Shown here: piece by piece, positions 44,199 to 56,399 of the stretch
Numbering within the stretch: the stretch's first letter is position 1
Layout of the letters: every line of letters starts with the position of its first letter
Assembly (NCBI GenBank): GCA_032622095.1
Contig: CP136067.1
Span: 133,865,990 to 133,929,989 of the forward strand
Length of the DNA stretch: 64,000 nucleotides
Source of the DNA: Siphonodentalium dalli
Lineage: Eukaryota; Mollusca; Scaphopoda; Gadilida; Siphonodentaliidae
Direction of reading: 5' to 3'
Program-made: the position numbers and the translations under genes
The notes under the pieces: model-generated
The model's input: the letters and a program-made list of their open reading frames with translations, nothing else
Databases searched by the model: none
What the model was told of the DNA's origin: nothing

Positions 44199-46728
44199 CA
44201 CTATGCCACGTCTGTTGAACTAAAAACGACACCCCGGGTGACACAATCCTACAAAAGAATAATGTGGAACTATTCTTCTGCCGACTTTATAGGTTTAAAT
44301 TGAGTAATAAAAGAAACTAACTTGTCCGCTTGTCTTAATAATGAAGTAAACCGTTTTAACATCAACAAATCTGTTGAGCATTTCAGATACATGTTTCTGG
44401 AGATGGCCGAATCTTTCATACCACGCCGAGATATATTGGTACGTAGAAATGATAAACCATGGTTTGATAGTACAGTCAGAAGACTAATCCGCCAACGCGA
44501 TCGCAATAGAAGAAAAGCTCTAAAATGTAATACGAGTTTCACGTGGTCGAAATACAAGAAAGCTCGAAATCAAGTAAATAATGCCAAGAAACACGCAAAA
44601 AATGAGTATATGTCTCACTTGGATGAATCCCTTGTTATGAATAATAACCCAAAACAGTTTTGGCATGTTGTTAAAACATTTATGGGTAACAATTCTAACC
44701 AAGGAATCCCGCCTCTCTCATATAAAAACAAAATGTTCTGCGATGATAAAGACAAAGCTGAAATTTTAAATAGTATTTTTGTTGCCAATAGTTCATTAGG
44801 AATGAAAGCGAAATGTTTGCCGAATTTTGTTGCACGAACAGATGAAGTTATCACTGAAATACCGATCAGTGAATCACAAATTTCTCAAATTCTGAAAGAT
44901 CTACCAACGAAAAAAGCCTATGGGTCAGATGGTATTAGTAATCGCATGCTTAAAGAAACACATGCTACTGTATGTAAACCACTTAGTATATTATTTCAGA
45001 AATCGATAGACCTTTGTCAGTTCCCAGATGAATGGAAAACAGCGGATATTATACCTCTATTCAAAAAAGGTGACCAAAAAGATCCAAATAATTATAGGCC
45101 AGTTTCACTTCTGAGCGTTCCCGGTAAAATATTAGAAAAAATTATCCATAATAAATTACTTCAGCATTTACAAGAAAATAACTTGTTGTATGATTACCAG
45201 TCTGGGTCCCTTCCTAAACATAGTACCGAATATCAGCTTATTGAAATAGTTCATAGTATAGCAGAAGCACTAGATGAAGGATGTAACACTTGTGCGGTTT
45301 TCTGTGATGTGTCCAAAGCGTTCGATAAAGTTTGGCATGACGGACTTTTACACAAAATGGAAAAATATGGGATTAAAGGAAAACTTCTTTTATGGTTTAA
45401 GAGTTATCTTAGCGATCGCCAACAAAGGGTTAGGGTCAACGCCTGCGTCTCAAAGTATGATTGTTTAGATTCTGGAGTGCCCCAGGGGTCCGTTATCGGT
45501 CCTCTCCTATTTTTGCTCTACATTAACGATATAGCCGATAGCATGGAATCCAAAACGTGTCTCTATGCAGATGACACCTGTCTAATAAAGAGTAGTTCTG
45601 ACCTAAACACACTTGAAATTTCACTGAATAATGATATGATTAAGCTGAGCAATTGGTCAAGGCAATGGATGGTGAAATTCAATCCATCAAAAACCAATTT
45701 AATGTTTTTTGGAAGTTTCCCTGAAAATACTAGGCCCGTGGTTAAATTCAATGGTGAAGTCCTGGAATACACCGAAAATCACAAGCATTTAGGCGTTGAC
45801 CTGCAGAGTGATCTCAAATGGAATATGTGTATTGACAACACGTGTAAACGTGCTAATGCGAGATTGTCCCAAATAAGGAAACTTAAATGCATACTAAGCA
45901 GAAAGACTTTAGAAACAATGTACTTGACATACGTGAGACCGCTTCTCGAATATGCAAGCCCAGTGTGGTTTGGAGCTCCGAATTACCTCCTTAAAAACCT
46001 TAATGATATTCAGTTAGATGCAGCCAGAATCGTGACGGGTTGCACTCGTTCTGTATCAGATGTCAGATTAATGACTGAGATAGGCTGGGATAGTCTAGAG
46101 GACAGAAGAACCGTTAAACGGTTATCCACCCTTCACAAGATAATAAATAATAATGCACCTCGTTACTTAAGCACAATCCTGCCCGAACGTTTCAGAGACA
46201 GGACCGATCGAGAATCAAAATATGCTTCTGATTTCATTATCATTCGCTGTGACTCTGCAAGGTTAAAATCCACTTTTATCCCTGCCTGTACAAAGGAATG
46301 GAACTCCATTAAATTAACTATTCGCAATCTTGCCCATGATGAATTCTTGAAGCAATTGAAACATATGCACTACGCGGGGACAAGGCTAAAGCCACCTTTG
46401 TATTTCACAAATGGGAGTCGTTATTATAATATTATTCACACGCAACTTCGATGTAAATGTAGTGCCCTACAAATTACGTAATCATATCTCAGATTCCGCA
46501 ACATGCTCGTGTGGCTTCCGGGATGAAAATGCTAACCATTTTTTCTTTGAATGTAACCATTATGCGGAATCTCGGCAAAAACTCAATAATAATCTTATGC
46601 AACATAATATTAACTCTGTAGACATACTTCTTTATGGGAAACCTGAACTAACTTATACTGAGAATAGTGATATCTTTAAGGCTGTACACTCGTATATTAG
46701 AGATTCCGGCCGTTTTGAGAGAAGCTAA
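44199..46728 (+). pseudogene. CR1-like reverse transcriptase and C-terminal domain, broken
   Basis: The main frame (44304-46481) holds the reverse transcriptase: DPNNYRPVSLLSVPGKILEK, SGSLPKHSTEYQLIEI, AVFCDVSKAFDKVWH with the first catalytic Asp, GVPQGSVIGPLLFLLYIND, and LYADDTCLI (YADD at about 45564-45575). The thumb and C-terminal part continue to HTQLRCKCSALQ. A one-base shift near 46475 moves the end into another frame, with CSCGFRDENANHFFFEC, a Cys/His knuckle usual at this position, ending at 46728. A TGA at 44301 separates this part from the linker. The catalytic motifs themselves are intact. Confidence 0.92.
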
Positions 46729-47874
46729 CACTTTGACCATGCCATTCTACACCAAATCTACTTATAATATAATATTCTAAGTTTGTACCTTGTTTCCTAT
46801 GTACAATATATCCCAGTTATGCACTCAATAATTGATATATGCCTGTACTATCGTATTTTTACTTGTCGCAAGGGAATGATCACCGACGGGTTGATGAAGC
46901 ATACTCACACTCATCCCATCTCTCCACTGTACACCGACCCTCCAATTCTCCTCCGCAATCGCCATTCTGTTTATTTACTTATATTTTTCATTATATGTAT
47001 GTATATAATATATCTTGTGTTTTGTTCGTCTTTAGTGTCATAAAATTTGTCAGTGTATCATACTAGGGAGAGGAGGGTATTCTAAGTGATTTAGCACTTG
47101 TCCTCCAATCCCTTTTGTCATAAACTAATTTAATTTATGAACAAATAAATATGTTTAAAAAAAAAACCCACTTAGTATGTAAATATACTAATATGTGACG
47201 AAGGATCCTATGGCGTGGGTATTGTACATTAATAACTTTCAATTTCTCTGATCACTTGTTAGAAAATTCCAACCCAAATGATGTCTGCAAATATAATGCT
47301 AAGATGGACACCACACTGACTGATGCCCTCTATATCCACGGCATCCTACAGACAATCGTTCAAATTCGCAAATACAAGGCGAAAACGAACACCTCACTCA
47401 AGGATGTGACAGTTGTCACTAATGTCACAAGTGACCAGAGAAAGTAAAAAAAAAAGTACAATACCCGCGCCATGGAATACCTCGTCTTACGTACATTGTA
47501 TTAGTACCTGGTGTGTTTTATACCTCAACTCGTATTCAGATGGTTCTGCTTACATGTGCACATTCAGAGTATTGGAAACCGGTGCCAATATTATGCATGT
47601 CTTATAACATCGACTGCCTTGTGTTGTCGACTCCGGCTTACTCTTCATTAGATGATTTTCAAATGGATATGTAGAGGAATGCGGATTGGAAAGCCAGGCG
47701 CAACATACACATGAGAACTGGGCATATTAATTATGGCCCTGTCATCATTGTCAAAGAGTCCGAAAAGTGACGTAAGTTCCAAATCTTCTGAACGTTTCCC
47801 GAAAGCCAAAATGTAGGTACATATGGTAACAATAAACCACCATCAGTATGAATTGCAATTTCGCTAATCATATG

Positions 47875-48165
47875 TTAAAGTGATGTGAAACACTCCAGTC
47901 GGTGATCAAATATAACTGGAGAATAATCTTGTTCAAATATTATATGTAAATTGACAACACACACCGTCATTCTTACATGTTATTTGAATGCAATGACTAT
48001 CGATGGCGAAATCATTTTCGTTAGTTTTTCGCCGATAGATGCGTCCCGATTCGAGTTGTGGATATTTACAATTGAGCATAGTTCAGACGATGTTTTCTTT
48101 GGAGTGTTACGGTCGATTTAGTTAAAATTTTCGGCGATGTTAGTAGAATGCTACATTCCTCCGGT
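47875..48165 (+). repeat. Dispersed repeat family D, copy 2
   Basis: Direct-orientation relative of 40456-40765; see that entry. It lies about 700 bases downstream of the 2A-type retrotransposon. Confidence 0.55.
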
Positions 48166-48169
48166 TGAC

Positions 48170-49500
48170 ATAGCGCCTGAATACTAATTTATCAGTTCCA
48201 CGCACCCGAACAAGTACATAATATCTCTTTAATATATTTACTGATGTACGATGGAGAGTTCACTGTGGTTCGAGAAGAGTTAATTAATAATAACCAGTTG
48301 AGATAAACTGGATTAAACACGTGGAAGTCATAACGAATTAACTTTCGTGGTAAAGTCATCGCGCTTCGTACTTCACTCTTCGTTCGATTTCGAACAGATC
48401 ATGGCTGTAGCCCACCCGTTTGAACAGACATAATGTGTGATTGTGCGAATACAATAAAAATATTTCTACCATAAACTGTATTGCATGTTTGTATTCACTA
48501 TTGTGTGGAGTTTTTTAATCAACATATAATTACAACTACTTTCGTTTTCGTCGAAATGCGGGCATTTAATTGGTCAAGAGGCTACCGCGTGACCTGCGTC
48601 TATCAGTGCACAACGAGTCACATCGCGTAGTGACACTTTAATAAAATTGGGCGAGTCTATAACCGTCGCCCCACACGACGTCCCCGGATGACGCGAAAGC
48701 GCGGAACGAGAATTCCATTAGAATTTCAGTGAAAAAACAACTCGAAAACTCAATGTTAGAAACATTTGAACAAGTAGTCTATGTCTATATTCCATGTCTA
48801 TGCTTCTTATCTACACTATACTATACTTATGTCTGTTCATTTCAGCCGTATTCATGTTTTTGTAAAGCTCGATTTAACACTCAAAGTTCGTGCCGCGTTT
48901 TTTATTTGTCCAATTTTCGAAAAAGCGTCTATGACAACGTGTATAGTTACTGCTGTGAACACAACTTATCATAAGTCAGGCTGATCAACATGGCAAAATT
49001 TATTGGAAATAAATAAAATGTGTTACCCGATTACAACCCTTTAAACATTTTTCAGCTTTATTACAATGCTAATGACATGACATTTGTCACGACCACATTA
49101 GATATGATCCGGGCATTTGTTTACAAATTACATCGGCCATGATCGGACTGGAGTCTGGACTGGTCTGGAGTTAATAATTTTACCGGAGATCGCGGATTCG
49201 ACTCTGTGTGTGCTGATAATTATTGGGTTGTTGTTGAGTCATTTTAAACGTAAATCGTAGCCAAACAAGTAATTCTTTTTATCATGGATTGTTCATTGCT
49301 GAAAATTGAAGTTGAAGCGTAAATATTTATTTTCTGAAAGTTTGCTTGACGAAGTTGCTCGTTGACAATTTCGGCCAATTTATTTTCGGCCCATCAACCA
49401 AATTTTGAGATCGTCCAACGGAAAATCATGTTTTGGCAATTAATTTTCTGAGATGGATTAATAGTAGATAGCTGAAAATAAAGTGTTATGGTTGTAATTA
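48170..49500. other. Interval without supported genes; GC-richer patch
   Basis: The stretch 48540-48715 is richer in CpG (CGCGTGACC, CGTCGCCCCACACGACG, GACGCGAAAGCGCGG) with an ATTGGTC box, so it might hold a promoter, but I find no coding exon next to it. Confidence 0.25.
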
Positions 49501-49504
49501 TAAG

Positions 49505-49660
49505 CATCAACGTCGTTTTTCTGTTGATCTATGAGCGTATAGACCGATCAGTAGACGAATAACATACTTAGTATAATCCGCTTCGCGGAATTGTACAGTA
49601 TGTTATTCGTCTACCGATCGGTCTATACGCTCATAGATCAACCGAAAAACGACGTTGATG
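49505..49660. mobile_element. Fold-back (hairpin) element
   Basis: Arms of about 73 bases fold around CCGCTTCGCGG (49578-49588): CATCAACGTCGTTTTTCTGT ... AGTATAATCCG on the left and CGGAATTGTACAG ... GAAAAACGACGTTGATG on the right. Few mismatches are visible. This is a different sequence family from the hairpin at 42527-42693. Confidence 0.9.
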
Positions 49661-49843
49661 ACATATATATTACATACCGGTATTATGTATGAAGAGTATG
49701 TGTGCATATAGTTGTATTCGAATGAACACAAAAGTGCTACCCTGCTGTCTATACTATCCAATTAAATAATTATCAATCAACTGAATTCGCAGCTATTAAT
49801 ATATAACCATATTATGTTTGTTCGAGTAAATGAAGTTATAACA

Positions 49844-50036
49844 AGCCGACTAATGATGATGCGGAGCCGACTAAAGATTATGTGGAGCCGACTAATGATG
49901 ATGTGGAGCCGACTAATGATGATGTGGAGCCGACTAATGATGATGTGGAGCCGACTAATGATGATGTGGAGCCGACTAATGCTGATGTGGAGCCGACTAA
50001 TGATGATGTGGAGCCGACTAATGATGATGTGGACAG
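49844..50036. repeat. 21-bp minisatellite (GCCGACTAATGATGATGTGGA)
   Basis: About nine units of 21 bases, the first two diverged (ATGCGGA, AAAGATTATGTGGA), are seen directly. Because the unit is a multiple of three, all frames stay open; one plus-strand frame reads DVEPTND per unit and another WSRLMMM. The DVEPTND frame starts after a TGA at about 49829 and stops shortly after the array. I see no start codon, so I do not call a gene. Confidence 0.97.
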
Positions 50037-50044
50037 TCTGACAT

Positions 50045-52000
50045 TTGGACGACGATCTTGAATGTTTATGGAAATTCTCGGAATACTCAATTCGTTCAGC
50101 TGTCAAGTACATACATACATCAGACTTTATTACAATCCGTCAAAACCGGGTAAATTGCCTTAGTTACTGGAATGTTGGAGGAAAATTCGAAATGATTGAT
50201 AATATTGGAAAAATGTTGAACGAATAAATTACCACCAACATTAAATCCCGGTTTGCGTTCGTTAATCATCAATCATCATGTGCAGTTAAACAGCTAATTG
50301 CTGATTGTATGGGAAAGTGGAGGTTTTGGCTGTCATCTTAGATTTTACGAAAAAAGCTGGTCATTCTCAGTTCTTTCTCCTGTACAGTAAAGATATCCTT
50401 TAAGGAAACGAGAAACTATAGTTATTCATTTATAAAAAAATCTTAATTATCCAAAGTACCTTGGCGGCCGGAGTATTAGGAACAAATATTATTTTACTGA
50501 ATTGTACGAGTTTACGGTTCCATTTTTTCCAAAAATGTGACGAATGTCAATATGTAAGACCATATGATACTAGTAAATCAACAAAGAGTGTTAACAACAG
50601 TCTTCGTTGGACATTTCTCGTCCTTATAGCCAAAATTTTCAATTTGTTTTAATTTTCTCGTTTGGGGGAGGGTTAGGTTTTTTCATTTTAATTTCGAACA
50701 TTTTGGTGTGACTGATACCACTGTTTGTTTCAGTGACGGACATTCAGAAACGTAACGGAATAAAATTCCCTTCTCAAATTGATGATGTGGCAATTGTTTG
50801 ATATGTAAGTGATATATAAACTGCACGTGATAAATGAATATCTTCTCATTTTAAAGGTACTCAATCCGATCAGACGGTCCTAAATTACGATTTCTTTGGC
50901 TTCGGGGGTACAACTATTTGATTCAAGTCGAGAACCCACCCATCAAAGCTCAGAGTGATCAGATATCGATTTTGGAAGATGTGTACTAATATGTGGCCCA
51001 GAAACACGTAGTCAAACGGAAAAGTCTCGGACAAAATTGCGGATGGAGATGGATAACTCTAAAATCAAGTGGTAATACGGCCAAATTTCGTGATACGTAC
51101 GTGATAATACGGGGCCATATTTTGTTGAACTGAATGTTGATAAATAACAGTTTTGGGAAATTTGATACCATAGTTGACAGTGGTTAGCATTATTTCGTTG
51201 CAATAAATCGATTCTGGCAACAAAGGCGTACCATATATAACTGTTTAGATAACTCCCGCTAAAATGTTGCCATGATCGACAAGAACAAACGAATTGAACA
51301 CATAACTACATGTACTAATCAAACTAAGGTATGATCGGTTTTAATAAATTTTCGTCAAAACGGGGTTTACATATGGGGCAATAGTTCACACATGTTGGAC
51401 CCTTCAGAATTAGAGAATTCCGTTGTATATAATGAATTGGTGTACTGTTATATGACAATAAGGTAAACGGAATATACCGTATTAGCAAAAGTGCATCTCA
51501 GATAATATTTAGATGTGCTTGTAATGTCTAAATGAAGTATATAGTATACTCCATAAAATATTTCAACACATTGGAAGCTTCTTTGCCCAACATGCGTCAG
51601 AAAGATATACATTTATATTAACAATGTAACTGCTTGGCTAGCATTCGACGCATAGCCGTTGATAATTCATGGTCCACTGATTTTAATATGGCGAATTTGA
51701 TTACATCCCAATAGATATCCAAGTTATTACAACAAGTATGTCAAGAACATTTCGAACAAAATACATGTTTTGTGGCCCAATATTCAGAATTTGCATTACT
51801 ATGAACAAGTTGTGTATATATTGACAACTCAAGATGTTATCAACCATGCATTAACTGTTACCGCTATTCATATTCCAAATGATCAAATGGTGGTGTTGGT
51901 AAAATGTTTCAAGCTGTAATATTAGCAAACATGGCGAGTTTTAGTTATTCTTAACTAAAATGTTCCTTCCATGGCACAAGTCTGGTCGATTAGATTTTAT
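50045..52000. other. Interval without supported genes
   Basis: Short AT-rich frames only; nothing recognised. Confidence 0.3.
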
Positions 52001-52009
52001 TTGTACAAT

Positions 52010-52860
52010 AACAATAGGTATAATTTTACAAATGACATATAATAACAGTTGTTTCACAGGAGCAGCATGGCCATAGTTGGTCGTCTTCCTGTTGCCCCTA
52101 AATAAAACACTTACTAATATAAAAGATGACGGATGGATTTACAAATATGAAGTATAAATTCTGTTCCAGACTTGAGTAATAGGCGGATGTTGATAAGATT
52201 GTACAATTATCTATGATTAGCAATAAGGGCACTGTGTTACCGTCGCCATATAATTCCTGTTAGGAAGAAATACATGTATTACTAAAAAATCAAAGCGACT
52301 ATATAAGGCGAGATAATCAGGAAGAATTTAAATACATGCAGTTCAGGAGCTTAGTATACAATGTGTGTATTAAACTTTGGTACTGTTGCAACTATAACAT
52401 GTTTTTTTAGTGCAATTGACACTATCTGAATAGCTTGATAATATATAATTAGTTAGACTACTTTTCAAATTATGCCTGCATTTGCAGTCTTTAAATTGTT
52501 GCTCTAGTGCATTCCAAATTTCTGGATAGCGGTGTTTTGGAAGTGCTGAAGAAAAATTGGTTATTGGTGTTTGCATTCTTATGCTATTAGCCGTCGTGTA
52601 TTAACATAGTTGAGATATTCGTATGAATTGGTAAACGATTTTGGCAGATCGTTACGCGTCCAATCATACATAAACATAGAGACATTTACAGGGTATAGGT
52701 CTTGACATTTCAGTATGCGCTCACGTTTGAAAAGAGGTTCTGTATGGCTTCTGAATTTAGCATTACATAATATACGGACTGCTTTTTTCTGGAGGGTAAA
52801 AATTCGGCTAATTTGGTCAATAAAGAATAGCAAACAAAAATGTTTCATAAGGCTTTACAC
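52010..52860 (-). pseudogene. 5'-truncated relative of the 2406-5636 retrotransposon
   Basis: On the minus strand the reading begins near 52820 with QISRIFTLQKKAVRILCNA, RSHTEPLFKRERILK, CQDLY, and continues after a stop and frame change with LPKHRYPEIWNALEQQ and NCTKKTCYSC. These match the C-terminal order of the 1076-residue protein (YLLQKRAMRIICNKTYRSHT, PLFKQENILKIDDLHKLH, FPFMWNSLESKY). The 3' UTR follows to about 52010 and contains the GGCAACAGGAAGACG block also seen at 1206-1350. The copy is 5'-truncated and dead. Confidence 0.85.
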
Positions 52861-53160
52861 CAACCAATTGCGGATACATTAACTCTTTACTTCCCATAAG
52901 CGTCCCTGGTGAATTGCACGATTTGACTCATTTATAATTTCAAACCAAAGAATTGTCGACAACACCTGGTCAAATGGTCATGCTAGTACGATTGGGCCCT
53001 GCTGAATTGATATGATGCTGTTAGGGCAAGCTGTTGCTGTTAACAAAAATTACCGTTATTTTATTTTTAATTTGTCTCAATCGCGGTGTTCCGATAATCT
53101 GAAAATCCATTAGGCGTATCAAATTATAACATTCAAAAACAAATTTATTGCGAAATATTT

Positions 53161-53689
53161 TTAAAGATACGGCCGACGTTCGCGGTGGGTATGGTGTTAA
53201 AATATTCATCTATGTCAAAAACCACCATAAACAGAAGGAATAGTAAGATATAGACAGACCTTGTTCTTATGCCAATCATAAATATGGCATAAACAGTGTT
53301 ATTGTCAATTTGTTCCCATTTGTTATGTAAACAAAAGCAAAAAACGTTACGTTTCCTGGCATTTGTTTAGATCCGGATATGGTAAACATAAAGAGCATTA
53401 TTTTGTTACTGTTTTCCTTAAATATGGAAATAATAGAGAGCGTTTATATCATTTTTGTGTGATTAACCAATATAATTTCGGTCTGTTAAGTAAACAGAAT
53501 CACAACTTATGTAACACGAGCAGTCTCTTGTTTACGTACACCATTGTACGTCTTGACGACAATATACTATTTACGCGCTGATTATGTTTGGCATATGAGT
53601 GGAACTGTATATATGTTGGCGTTCATTCTGTTGATGGCGATTTGAACAAATATAAATATTTCTGCAACAAATGCCGCCCGTGACTTTAA
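53161..53689. mobile_element. TTAA-flanked MITE family C, copy 2
   Basis: Same family as 33291-33792, with TTAA at both ends. The two copies share orientation and most inner blocks, but differ by many substitutions and small indels, so they are old. Confidence 0.7.
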
Positions 53690-54347
53690 TAATGGTTGCA
53701 TTAATTAGTTGAAAATCGACTATAATCAAGATGGCTATTTGCGTCGTTTTAGAAACACCAGCGCAGTTATTATATTTTTCAAAAATATATATGTTCTTGA
53801 ATGTTTTTTTTTTTATCAAATCGCTCTAGTTATCCAATCACCGTGAAAATTACAACATTAGAAAAATATCGGTACTTTTTCGTAAGGGAATCAGTTTGCC
53901 CTACCCGCATCATAGCAATTCAACATGACCACCGGCATCATAGCATATTAGCATGACCACTTGACCAGTGGTGGACAGCTCAGCTACAATGTATTATTGT
54001 TTCAAACAGCTGAACATCAAATGGCTGGTGTTACATGCATGTTTCAGTCAGAAGTTATGTTACAAATTGCTTGATCGAAGATTTCACAAACTATTTTCTC
54101 AAACATGTTTGGTTTCTTGAGTAAAAGGAAAGATCTATATCAACACAATTTGTACATTGTGCGGTCCTTTTTCTGTTAATGTTGGTATATGTTTCTGGTA
54201 TTTCTGACGTATGTGATAAAATAGTGTGTATTCGCACACCTATATACCGGTATTTGGATTGTTTCAAATTTCTCTTATATTCTATAATGCTAAATTTTAA
54301 ATGGTGATGCCATACAGTGTTTGCACGAAGATGAACTTCCACACTTA

Positions 54348-55475
54348 GGGTGCATTTACACTGATATAGAACTGTATACAGCTCTGTATGAAGTCACGTG
54401 TCGCGCATTACTGTGATCACAATATGAGTACTAATAGTGAACGCGCACTGATCAGTACTCTGGTAATTGACAATTCACTACGAGTCGTTTCAGTTTAGGC
54501 CAGACATAAAAATGTATCAACTATCAGCAGACAACAGCGATTTGGTATGTGCCGCATGTATTTAAAGTGTATCCTTATACCACTTGATAATGGTTCGAAG
54601 AAAGAATGAAAATCGCATAGGAATGCACAACAAACAACCGTGTGCACAAATAAAGAGGTTGGAGAGCACCCATATAGCTTTAGATGGCGATTCCACCAAT
54701 ATTTAGGATTTCAGGTGATCATCTATATATTTATATGTCTCCTGTTTGACACCATCTGGGCGGTGGCAATTTTGGATCTGTGTGGAATGGGTATCCACCC
54801 TACAACACCCTTTATTTGACCAAATGTAGTAAAAATTCCAACTGATGACAATTCCAATGGCAATGTTGACCCAATGTAGGACAATATTATTTTTGTTAAT
54901 TAACTAGCAGTTTTTGACTGACCACGGGGAGGGACCAGGAAACAATCTTTCCAAGTGTTGGAAATTTCCAACCTGACACCCGCCCCCATAAGGTTGGAAA
55001 ACTTCCAGCTGATGGCCATTCCAGTCCAAAAAAATTATAAAAAGTAGGAAATTATGCAAATATTGGTCCGAAAACAATACCCCCCCCCAATATAATGTTT
55101 GAAAATCAAACTACAAGATCATTTTCAACCTATTGTTGGTTTGGAAATTACAACTAATGTTGTGTCAGGTATGAAATTTCCAACTGTTGAAAAATTTGAC
55201 CAAAGTTGCCACGTCCCTGTCCGTGTTCAATATTCGAAATACACGGGTTGAAATGACAACGAACGCTAAAACACATTCGCCAAGCCCGAGCAACAATTAA
55301 TCAAAACAGATTTGCCTGGCACAATGCTTCGGCGTTGACCGTGACGTATAGCGGACATGATTTTTGCTCACACGAACTAATACCGTTTTCTTTCTGTGTG
55401 CATTTCTATATCAACCTGTTTGCACTAGTATGCGTGTAGATCTGTGTACAGTTCTATAGCAATGTAAATGCACCC
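54348..55475. mobile_element. Harbinger-like MITE with TTA target duplication
   Basis: The left end GGGTGCATTTACACTGATAT (54348 on) is matched by the reverse complement of the right end (GGGTGCATTTACATTGCTAT from 55475 back), giving imperfect inverted repeats of about 35 bases. TTA lies directly outside both ends (54345-54347 and 55476-55478). TWA target sites and GG-starting ends are known features of PIF/Harbinger elements, and a Harbinger transposase gene lies at 199-879. The inside is non-coding and shares block E with 1935-2215. Confidence 0.75.
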
Positions 55476-55479
55476 TTAG

Positions 55480-56170
55480 CACGACGTGCTATATATATTA
55501 TATAATAGGTGTTTTTGAAGTCGAAAATGCTGATAAATGTTACATTTGCATGTTATTTTATAGTAATAAACAATCGCAAACATCACCGTTCTGAAAATAT
55601 ATATTTAAAACCTTACTTGAATTTCGTAGTGCGACATCGCGTTATTTTGGCTGAACGAAATAGAGGATATATAGCGTTCTGAATTGATACCGGACAAATA
55701 TATTTATTTATTTTCGCGAACGACTAGCTGCACTTTTCGCCAGCGGAAATACATTATTTCTGGCAGTAGCAACAGAAACTCATTATCTCCAGAAACAATG
55801 TACTTTCGGTCACGACAAGTTGGTCAGGAAATTAAGTCCTTAAGGGCAAATTGGGCCATATCATGAGATATTTCTGGTATCCACTTAAAATATTATAGAT
55901 ATCTAGAAGACAATTAAAGAGATAAGATGTCGGGGATCCGATTTTTCGTATTGTTAAACGTGTATATCTTTGTAAATGTGTATTTCTCGATTCCGAGGAA
56001 GGAAGTTATTACACAATATGATGATATACAATGTAATCAAAATTACGAAACCAAATTCACATTGACAGTATACAAGTTTATCACACCCGGTGCATGGTTA
56101 GTTGAGCTGATTATTCTGATGTTTGGGATTCTATTTCCCGAAGCACAAATTGGAACTTTACTTTTGTACC
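55480..56170. other. Interval with a hydrophobic frame, probably retrotransposon 5' region
   Basis: A frame from ATG 55927 reads MSGIRFFVLLNVYIFVNVYF and later hydrophobic stretches, reaching 56301. It overlaps the retrotransposon N-terminus at 56178 in another frame, so I think it is 5' UTR sequence or chance, not a membrane protein gene. Confidence 0.25.
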
Positions 56171-56177
56171 ATCTATC

Positions 56178-56385
56178 ATGGGGATTAGTATCCAACAGTA
56201 TCGTGCTTCCATATGGCTTTTCACTTACGCTAATTATGGCTTTGATCTCCGAAAGTACTTTGGAAAAAATCAAATTTTTTCCGCCAATATATCTGGTATA
56301 AAAACAGCTTTCCGACTGGTGCCGCTTGTTGCTCTACTCCTGATTATTTGTGGAGATATACTTATTTACTTGAAATTGGCACAAA
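56178..56385 (+). pseudogene. N-terminal fragment of a second CR1-like (2A-type) retrotransposon ORF
   Basis: ATG 56178 opens MGISIQQYRASIWLFTYANY, clearly like MGVSVAQYRLTIGIF at 43379. A hydrophobic stretch follows at the same place (LVALLLIICGDI), but instead of the NPG motif the frame continues ILIYLKLAQKH and runs into the satellite at 56400. The element is therefore cut just before or within the 2A-like motif. Confidence 0.6.
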
Positions 56386-56399
56386 AACACCTATTTTCT

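Larger units (their letters stand above)
43100..47166 (+). mobile_element. CR1-like non-LTR retrotransposon with 2A-like motif, near full length but broken
   Basis: The element runs from an uncertain 5' end near 43.1-43.4 kb, through endonuclease and reverse transcriptase coding parts, to an AATAAA signal (about 47145) and a short poly(A) at 47155-47166. Coding is interrupted by a TAA at 43664, a frameshift near 44195, a TGA at 44301 and a frameshift near 46475. Without these it would encode one protein of about 1110 residues. I cannot see clear target-site duplications. Confidence 0.9.

Noticed and set aside
49777-50112. Two strands of repetitive frames (WSRLMMM, IISRLHI, SLVGSTS)
   Set aside because: Translations of the 21-base minisatellite; not independent genes.
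55927-56301. Small membrane protein gene
   Set aside because: Hydrophobic, but it overlaps the retrotransposon N-terminus at 56178 in another frame and has no further support.
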